From Chrysoperla carnea (Eukaryota; Arthropoda; Insecta; Neuroptera; Chrysopidae): a DNA stretch of 64,000 nucleotides. Below the pieces are notes generated by a model. The model was not told the origin of the DNA and searched no databases. It saw only the letters and a list, made by a program, of their open reading frames with translations. Shown here piece by piece: positions 56,111 to 64,000 of this stretch. The stretch is taken from the NCBI RefSeq assembly GCF_905475395.1, contig NC_058340.1, positions 55,282,181 to 55,346,180 on the forward strand, read 5' to 3'. Positions within the stretch are counted from its first letter, which is position 1. The number at the start of each line of letters is the position of its first letter. A program made the translations under genes and the position numbers.

Positions 56111-58446
56111 TTTCAAAGTGAATATTTCCGAGTAAGAAATATATCATTTATTCTATTTTAATTTACCATAATTTATCGAAAAATTCTAATTTTTTATTCA
56201 CTTGTTGATTTTAATTTTTGAGAAAAAACTGGCGAAAAATTTTATATCATATTAGGAAATTTTTTTTCAGTAATTCAAGTGCGGAATCAAAAAACTTTTG
56301 GAGAGGGTAATATGAAGAATAGAATGAGTGTTTTTTGAGTAAATTTGTTCAACTGATTACTTAGTAACTGGATAGTACTAACTCTGGCTTCTCTTATGTG
56401 ACTAAGGCCTGTAAGCTATTTGCTTTAAAAAAGGGCCTGTAAGCTTTTAGTTAAAAAAGTCTTCCTCTTTACTTTTTGGAGTTGGTAGTTGCCTCGATTC
56501 CCCGCCTCTATGGTTTTGTGCTTGTTAATTTGAGACGTTAATATAAAAGCTATAGAAATCGCCTTTTAGGCCATCAAGATTTTCTAAAAATCTTATAAGA
56601 TATCTGACAGCGCTGGATAGAATTCCATATAAAAGTTTCTGAGAGAAAAGTTCCAGTATAACATTCATTCTAGCGTCTTTCAGAATTTTTAATTGTGTCT
56701 TTCGGAGGACGAAGGACATGTAAACATCCAATAAACATCAACATTTAAAAAAAAAAATTTGGTAAGGTGATAGATAATTTGTTGCTTATGACTCGGTTCC
56801 ACCTCAATATTTCATTTTAAACGACGCTTATGTATAAAAGTTCGAGGTTTTGTCGTTTTGTCGCTAGTTGTAATAACCAAACACAGCGCCAATATATTGT
56901 TGCTTTTAAAATTGGGTTAAAGAAATTTTCCATTATTAAACATTTAATAAAAGTTTTATGTCAAGCATAAATGTTTGTAATCAAACGTATTGAAAAAATT
57001 CAGTTTGATTCATACGTTGATTGATGTCAATCAAAAAATGAAATGAATAAACGTTTGAACTAAGCATATAAAATTTTAATTTTTTTGAAGGTGAAATCAT
57101 ACAAATATTTTTTTAAGAAGTTTTTTTTGTTGTTAAAGTCGCAGCGAGTACCAACATACATAATAATTTGTTAATTTTTTGAAATAGAACTACGCTTACA
57201 TGTTACTAGTTAGCAACCTCCTCTAAGTACTCTTTTAATTAATCCATTTAAGTAATAATATAGATGAGATAAACTGGCTATTGTCTCACGTTTTCAGTTA
57301 TTTCAGTTAATTTTTTTTTAAATTCCACTCTTAAATGTAATATAAGTTTGGGTTAATGAACTCCAATGGGGCATACTTATGCATTATACAATAGAATTCA
57401 ATGCACTCATAAACGAATTTAAAAAAATTACCATTTATAAAAAAAAAATACAATGTTTCTTACAGATAATAATAAAAAATTGTATTTTTTAAACGATACA
57501 AATTTATTTAAGTGTTTTGTTGTACGTAATAATATTTATTAATTGAATAAAGTGTTGATTTAAAAAAAGAAATAGTTGTCTGTTGTCAGTTAAAGTGAAA
57601 AACAGCATGTACGAAAATAATTTTCACATAAAAAAGTTAGGTTGCATTTAATATCGATTGAATTGAAAATAGTAAATAGTGAGTGTCTTAATTTCGTCCG
57701 TATGTGCCATGTTGAAAAAGTGGAGTTGCATAAAAATGACCCCTCCCATAATAAATTAAAGTTATGGCCCACAAAATATGAAGGGGATGAAAAAGGTACA
57801 CACGGGGTACAAGTATTAAGATGGACCACAAGCCAGCCACGAAGTATTGATTTGTCTTAGCTTTTAAAGGCTCGGCCCAGCGCCTAATGTTAGTTACTAT
57901 TATACATACATATTTTATAGGGGTCTTACGTGAGCTGCGATTGGCTCGCTGACTCATAAAAAACTAATAGGAACACATTTTTTGTTGGAATTTTCCAAAT
58001 GACTGAACTTGTACAGTACGCCGTTTCAAAATTTCGGAAATTAACAACAGTGGCATCGTATTTTATATTTAATCATGTGAACTTGAACAAATAATATTTA
58101 TTTTTAAAAAATCAATTCAATAATTTTTTTGAAAATTAAAAAATTATTATTAATATAAGAAAACGACGCTGTGTTTATTGTTTTGATTAGTTTTTTGGTG
58201 TTTTGATATTGATTATTTTTAAAATTCTGTTTTGAGTTTCAGGGCAATTTGTGTGACTCATTTACTTATGTAGTGCGTTTTTTAACCAAAATTTTTACAT
58301 TTTTTATTTGTTTACATTAGTGAATTGGTTGATTCCGAGCGTTTTTATTCATGTGTGTGCGTTAAGTGAATTTTTGTGTTCCAAAAAAAAAAAAAAAAAA
58401 TTTATTCAAAATTATTTTCGAACTAGAAAAAAAAATTTGCCTCAAA

Positions 58447-58734
58447 ATGTTGCCTCAACAATATTGTCTTCGATGGAAATACCATCATTCTAACCTACAA
58501 ACGATGTTCTCACAATTATTGGAGAGACAAGCGTTTTGTGATGTGACATTAGCTTGTGAGGGAAGGACAATTAAGGCCCATAAAATGGTATTATCAGCAT
58601 GTTCCACATATTTTGATACAATTTTATCACAGTACGAAGAAAAGGATCCAATTTTAATTATGAAAGATGTCAAGTTCGTTGACATTAAATGTTTAGTGGA
58701 ATTTATGTATAAAGGCGAAATTAACGTCGAACAT
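58447..58734 (+). CDS. BTB/POZ-domain protein, first coding exon only (BTB zinc-finger type likely)
   Basis: The start MLPQQYCLRWKYHHSNLQTM leads into FCDVTLACEGRTIKAHKMVL, SACSTYFDTILSQYEEKDP and LVEFMYKGEINVEH. This is the insect tramtrack/lola/fruitless-type BTB dimerisation fold, and it breaks off at a consensus donor (CAT then GTAAGT, phase 0). In this family the first coding exon commonly ends here and the rest of the BTB fold is encoded next. The remaining exons, including any zinc-finger or HTH DNA-binding region, were not found before 64000, so the first intron exceeds 5.2 kb. Such transcription factors often have long introns and alternative 3' exons. I cannot say which family member it is. 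Confidence 0.88.
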
Positions 58735-59906
58735 GTAAGTTTTTATAAAATTTTTTAAAGTTTACTTTAATTTTTTTGGATTAATTATCAAAACCTGGGT
58801 CTGGTTAATTAGCTATACAACTTCCTCTTGCTTCGATGTAACCAAATGTCTAATCAACCTTGTTTTTTTAAATTTATTGAATATTTTTGAAAGAAGTAAT
58901 TAAAAAAATGTTTTTATTTATAAAAAAAACTAATTACCAATTATTGCATTAATCAGTGATTGTATTTTAGAAAGTTTTGCATATGGTAATACAATAAAAG
59001 TTTATGACATAAAATCAGGTTAGACGCATTTTCGGATTTTTTATAGAAATTTTACAAAAAAGAAAAAAAAAATAAGCAAAAAAACTATTGTGTTTTTATT
59101 TGATCCCCCCTAACAACTCTAAACAAACAAATAAAATTTGTTTGTTTGTTTTAATTTAGGAATCTTGAGAAACAAAACAAAAATTTCAATTTTTTTTTAT
59201 AAAACTCTAGAAATACTGGTTTTTTTCATCTAAATATATTTTTATTTGAGAAATATTTTTTTATTTTATTTTAATGTAGGTCACATTATTGCCGATGTCA
59301 TTGTACTTTTGTAAATTTCTAAAAATATGTAAAAAATTTTCTCTTTATACTTTGATTCTTTGACTACGGGAACAGAGTAAAAATAATACGCGTCTATTTC
59401 TCAGACGTTTTTCTTATTTGATTTAATATTGGCTGGTGTAGACATAATGATGCATTTCGCGTTGTAGTTGATGTATTCGACTATTGAGGTTGTTTGTCAG
59501 TATGTATGGAAATTTATTTATTGTATCCGGAAAATTATTGGTATAATTTATTTATCTATTATATCTATGGTATTATCGAGCGCTGGCTAAAATTGTTAAC
59601 CGGTTTTTTAAATCCGGTAACAAGGACAGTATTATTTTGAAGTATGAGTAGTGTAGTTACGTTGGAGAACTACCCGAAAAAATTTTAAATCTAAAAATAA
59701 GTATTTTCTCAAATTTTGCTGATGAATCAAAGGCCTATGATATTTAAATAATTTATGTAGTTCTCAAGGAACTTATAATAATCTTAAACCTTTAAACACG
59801 TAAGGAATGTTTAAATATCTCTTGCGCAGAGGAGGATTAAGGAATTTTGCGACTGTACTTTTTGTTAGTTTCAAATTATTTATTTCTTAAAACCTGTAAA
59901 ATAGCG

Positions 59907-60191
59907 TTATTCGGGACATTTATGTAGAAAATCACCAGAATACGCAGTTCTACTTGCTCTATTTTGAACGTCTTCAGTGTTCAAATTAGTCAAATGGCTT
60001 AAGAACGAAAATTTACTGTGAAAATTGCTGTACAATTCTCGCCTCTTTTGAAGTTCAACCACAAAAGTCTGCCCATAATAATTATTAGTTATATTGTCAA
60101 TCTGATTGTTTTCCAACCAAGTAATGAAGATCTTCAGCAGATTCATCTGCTGTGATGTTTCTCTACCGTATCCTCGTTGTGTCCTTTTCAT
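59907..60191 (-). other. Unassigned 94-codon open frame
   Basis: It starts MKRTQRGYGRETSQQMNLLK and contains ELQKRRELYSNFHSKFSFLS. For an AT-rich intron this is a fairly long frame with balanced composition, but I recognise no family, splice context or repeat ends. It may be a piece of a transposon protein or chance. Confidence 0.2.
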
Positions 60192-62901
60192 ATTCTTTGA
60201 TTAATAATAGTTCCAGGGCTTTGGTTAATTTTATGTTTGATTAAAAACCTCCACGCGTGTGCCCCTTTGTAGCCTCGCACCTGTAGACATGTGGCTACTT
60301 TACCTTATGGTTAATCAGCCTCTGTCATTGCGATAAAAAATTTGCAGCTTCCAGGTGCCAAAATTTGCACATTTTAACATATGAAACTAAAAATACTGAG
60401 GTATATTGAAAGGAATGCTTTTATTTTTTAGCGATAGTAATTTTTTTTAGGATTAACTTTCCTGGAAAATCCATGTTCAGTGTGTCACATTAACGAAGAA
60501 GACGTCCTTATATTTTCGTTATTTATAGGAATATCGATTTTAAATTATGCACAGCCACACAGAGTGATGGGTTACATGAACTTTAAACACAGCCTACTGA
60601 AAAGTATGATCGATTTTTAATATTTTGCTTAGCGTTAGAGATGGTTAGAGACATCGAAAAAAATTATTGGTAAAAGTTACTTAGAATATTTTTTTATACC
60701 CATAAATCGGTTCATGACAAAATTCGAATTTTTAATTTTTTCATTATTTTAGTCTACATTCAAAATTATTCGAGGTATTCAACTAGTAATTCTATGAAAG
60801 ATTCTCGAAAAATAGTTCTAAAAAAATACTTTCGAAAACTAAGGCCGCCATAATTGTGTTGGTTTTTAAACTTTTATAATTTATTAAAAATAATGCAAGC
60901 CTCCAGCATGATAACTATGCACATTTTTATTTTTAATATCTCATTCCACAGAGGATGACAAAATTTCCTTTTTTTTTTTAAGAAAAACCGTTTCACGAAT
61001 TTAGCTGCTTTAAGTAATTGAGAAATTATCAAAATAATTAACAATAATTAACGACCTTCTATATCTCGTTAAGATTGCATCAAATTGAAAAACGCCTTAA
61101 ATGACTTTTTACATAACAGTTTTATATCTTACTCAATCAGAAGTCTATTCTTGTATATTTTCACTGACAAGCAGCGAAAATTGTGGTATTAATTTTCGTA
61201 TAATTGTGTCCAGTTATAACATATTTTATCAAATCTGCAAACCATAACCACAAATATTCTTAATTAAATAATTATAAATAGTTATCTTTTTTTGAGAACT
61301 AAACTTGTTCTTATTTTCAAGGCAGAAGATATGATTCTTTCGCCAATATCTTGAAGTCCAGACAACTGGCGTCAGATTTAATAATAAAATCATGTTTTTC
61401 ATTTTGTTTAATTTAGTTTATTTCAATAATTTTATTATAAATTAAGGATAACGAATTGTTCTCATGATCTCAGCTTTTTAGCTCAAGAGTATTAAAAAAA
61501 CATTTTATATAATTTCATGACTTAAAAAAGGTTTAGGAGGTTTTTGTTGTATTACCCAAAGGATAAATGTAACTGAAGTTCAAGAAGAGTTAATTTAGGG
61601 AACTACGTAATACCATTCCGATCGCCACTTTGATTAAGCCTTTTACTTCTGAACTATTCAACGACTTTTAAACCCAATGCCAGTTAATTAATTTAATGAA
61701 AGATTTCTCTATGTCTAATATAAATGTCTAATACAACATTTAATGAATTGGCTGGTTGATGCGTAAAGCCATTCATACTGTAAGAGGATGACAGCGCTCT
61801 ATAATTAATATATGTCTATAGAATACATAATTAATATGTCAAACAAATTTAGGTTATGTACACAAAACAAACCTTCCTTGATGTTGTTCGTCATACTTAA
61901 CATGTTTTCGATCGAAATTTTGCTTATAAAATTTAAACAGCCTCAGCCCGCTACAGCTAAAGTCACATTATTTTTGACACTACACTCAGTTATATTCTTG
62001 CTTGCCGACGCCATATTGACAGTGTGTAAGTTTCAGCGCCAGGTGGCAGGAAGTGGAGTTAAATTTAAATGACTAGACTAGGCAAGTAGTTAAACGTTAT
62101 CGATTCAAATCATTTACCTAGTTGTTTAATTGAATGACTGAATAAATTCAGGCCGATAGTTTTTAAAAAGGCTTGGTTGTTAATTAAACGCCTAATTAAG
62201 TTAATTGTTTGCAACAGATATACTGTAGATAAAATTTGTGTAATTTACTTGCTACCTTGCACCTGTTTGTTAATGTTAATGCTAAGTTACTGCATGCATG
62301 TATATTGAACACACATAGATTTTTGAATAATTGTGTGTTTTGAACTACTGTGAGGATATTTTTTTTTGAAAAAACAATTATAAAATCAATAAAATTAAAT
62401 TAGGTAATGAGACTTTGATTAATGTATTATTCAAGCTATTTTTGTTTTTGTTATGTAATTTATAATGACATATATTATGTATATATCGACTATATGACGT
62501 CAAATAGCAAACAATATTGTGTATTATACAAATATAAGCAGTTTATATAGAATTTTCACAATTTGTTTGAAAACGTTGCCGTTTAGAAAAACGTATATTT
62601 GTGCCTGGTAATTTTCCTTCATTTTCCTTTGATGAATTCTAACTTCATATATTTACAAATATATATAATTACGAATGTTATGTAAACTTACTACATTTTT
62701 GTGCTTTCGACAAAGTTTTTAAAAAAAGAAGTAGAAAGGTGTGCAAATTGTTAGCTTAAAAATCATTTTAAGATAATTGAAAATAAATGAGTGCCAGACA
62801 GTTTTTCCGTTGCTATCACCGCGTTAGATATTCCAATAAAATAAAATATAATAGGCAGTTATGGAAACTGTCGACAGAAGCGAAAACTTAAAAATTATTA
62901 A

Positions 62902-63044
62902 TAGATCCTTTCATTTCAATTACGATTCATTATTGTTTCGGACAGACAGTAATAAGTTGGATAAAGATACAAGATATTTGCAATTCATTTTATCAAATTA
63001 GTTTTTTAACAAACTGCCCGACTTTTTAAAATGAAAAGGTCTAT
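62902..63044. mobile_element. MITE, GACCTTTTCATTT family, copy 4
   Basis: It starts TAGATCCTTTCATTTCAATT, contains TTATTGTTTCGGACAGACAG and TTTTTTAACAAACTGCCCGA, and ends AAAATGAAAAGGTCTA. It shares orientation and body with copy 2, and is the shortest copy here at 143 bp. Confidence 0.85.
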
Positions 63045-63314
63045 AGAACATCCTCTGCAAGATAACTTTATTTTTGAAATTTTTGAAAAGGTGTAGTATA
63101 TTAATATACTAGCTAAATCCGGCCACGTTTCGATGAAAAATTTGTCTGATATCAATTAGAAGAGTAAATAAAAATAGCCTAGAAGTATATTTGACATTTT
63201 TATGACTTCCAATCCTTTTTCAGTTATTTTTAAATATTCGTTCACGTGAAAACTTCAGGATACCAAGTATATGAATACTGTACATAAACACTTGGGTATT
63301 CAATTCAAGTTAAT

Positions 63315-63490
63315 AGAGGATAATCCTGATGTCGAATTGCCCACCATTACCTATAAAAATGTAAAACTAGAGTTGTTACCATGACAAAATTTGAAATTAA
63401 AATTGATTTAAAAAAGAAGAAATTATAAGCAATTCAAGTTTGTATTCAAAGGTTGCCTATCTTCTTTTAAGAAAACAAAGTTTTATATGT
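63315..63490 (+). repeat. Unclassified dispersed repeat, copy B
   Basis: GGATAATCCTGATGTCGAAT, then TTACCTATAAAAATGTAAAA and ACCATGACAAAATTTGAAA match copy A at 25852-26010 with small indels. No terminal inverted repeats were seen. Confidence 0.75.
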
Positions 63491-64000
63491 AAGCTCTATG
63501 ATGATACCCACGTATGACGTCACTAGTGTGTATCTTCCTCTTTGCTTATTAGGAATTTTAAATTTTAAAGATTTTTAAAAACTTACTTCACTTTTCTATT
63601 CGTGAAATGAGAATTCTTCATCCGAAGTGATAAAAAAAATTTAGTCCGATCCCCTATTCCCTGACTTATTTTCAAGATGTACTTCATTCCAATCTAATTT
63701 CAATAAGAAAAGGAATATTTGAATTTCAGACGCCTTAAAACTCACTTTCGAAAACGTTGTCATCTCTCTAACCAATTTTTCTAATGCAAAAAGCATTTTT
63801 CTTGATTTTCACCTGCTTCAATAGCTTTTTCCGATTGTGTTAACATACCATGTTAAATATTTGTGATTTTACAAGCTTTTATTCACTTTCGCTGAAATTT
63901 TGCATGCATATGTAAATTGGATAACAAGTCATTTTTATGGTATAACCTGATTTTCCCATCGCTTCCACCACATTTAATACACAAAGTTTTTTAGTTTTAA

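Larger units (their letters stand above)
54022..58446. other. Spacer between TCERG1 and the BTB gene
   Basis: The 3' side of TCERG1 has several AATAAA-like runs and AAT microsatellite at about 54109-54140, plus TTAA repeats near 54257-54276. A hAT MITE (54741-55559) and a LINE tail (about 55865-56110) lie in the middle. The right part should contain the 5' UTR and promoter of the BTB gene, with a poly-A tract of about 18 at 58382-58399 just before the start codon. No other gene was recognised. Confidence 0.55.
58735..64000. other. Partial first intron of the BTB gene, running off the window
   Basis: 5.3 kb of AT-rich sequence without a recognised exon. It contains a MITE (62902-63044), a dispersed repeat (63315-63490), an unassigned minus-strand open frame (59907-60191), and a GC-richer patch at about 60245-60350. 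Confidence 0.55.

Noticed and set aside
57642-57860. 72-codon open frame upstream of the BTB gene
   Set aside because: No domain, low complexity of support, and it overlaps other frames on both strands. Probably chance.
61812-62072. 86-codon open frame with hydrophobic stretches
   Set aside because: AT-rich intron sequence gives such hydrophobic frames by chance. No splice context or homology was seen.
63106-63150. Similarity of ACTAGCTAAATCCGGCCACG to the repeat start at 11516
   Set aside because: The match is short and does not extend, so I did not call it a copy.

Overview
The window is a stretch of insect nuclear genome. The evidence is AT-rich introns and spacers, short GT-AG introns, protein-coding genes whose exons read clearly as animal orthologues, an arthropod-type BTB exon, and an ecdysoneless gene. 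I cannot name the order from the sequence. No bacterial operons, rRNA, tRNA or CRISPR arrays were seen. Exon boundaries were worked out by eye from splice consensus, reading-frame phase and remembered human orthologues. No alignment or RNA data were available.

Eight complete genes and the first exon of a ninth lie in this order: ASPSCR1/TUG (+, 351-4463), ecdysoneless ECD (-, 6402-10072), FANCI (-, 12190-22995), EME1 (+, 23873-26492), PRPF3 (-, 27511-32187), COG7 (+, 33607-39108), PRPF4 (-, 39801-43318), TCERG1 (+, 44126-54021), and a BTB/POZ gene (+, from 58447, running off the right edge). In every complete gene the coding exons add up to a multiple of three and give a protein close to the human length, except EME1, which is short at its N-terminus.

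FANCI/EME1, PRPF3/COG7 and PRPF4/TCERG1 are three successive head-to-head pairs with spacers of 0.8-1.4 kb, so each pair may share a promoter region. Two functional themes recur. FANCI and EME1 both act in interstrand-crosslink and recombination repair. PRPF3, PRPF4 and TCERG1 act in splicing; PRPF3 and PRPF4 bind each other in the U4/U6 snRNP. ECD is also linked to the spliceosome through PRPF8. Whether this clustering is meaningful or chance cannot be decided here.

Introns and spacers hold many small DNA-transposon relics. There are four hAT copies or fragments (three with 8-bp target duplications), a mariner piece nested in one of them, a piggyBac-type MITE, a dispersed MITE family with GACCTTTTCATTT ends in at least three good copies, and three long fold-back elements inside transcribed introns. 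There are also two 3' tails of RNase-H-bearing LINEs and several unclassified repeat pairs. The most unusual structure is a fold-back element in a PRPF3 intron in which one TIR element sits at the exact centre of an older palindrome. I found no clearly new biological system. The strongest leads are the divergent gene pairs, the nested palindrome and the intronic hairpins.
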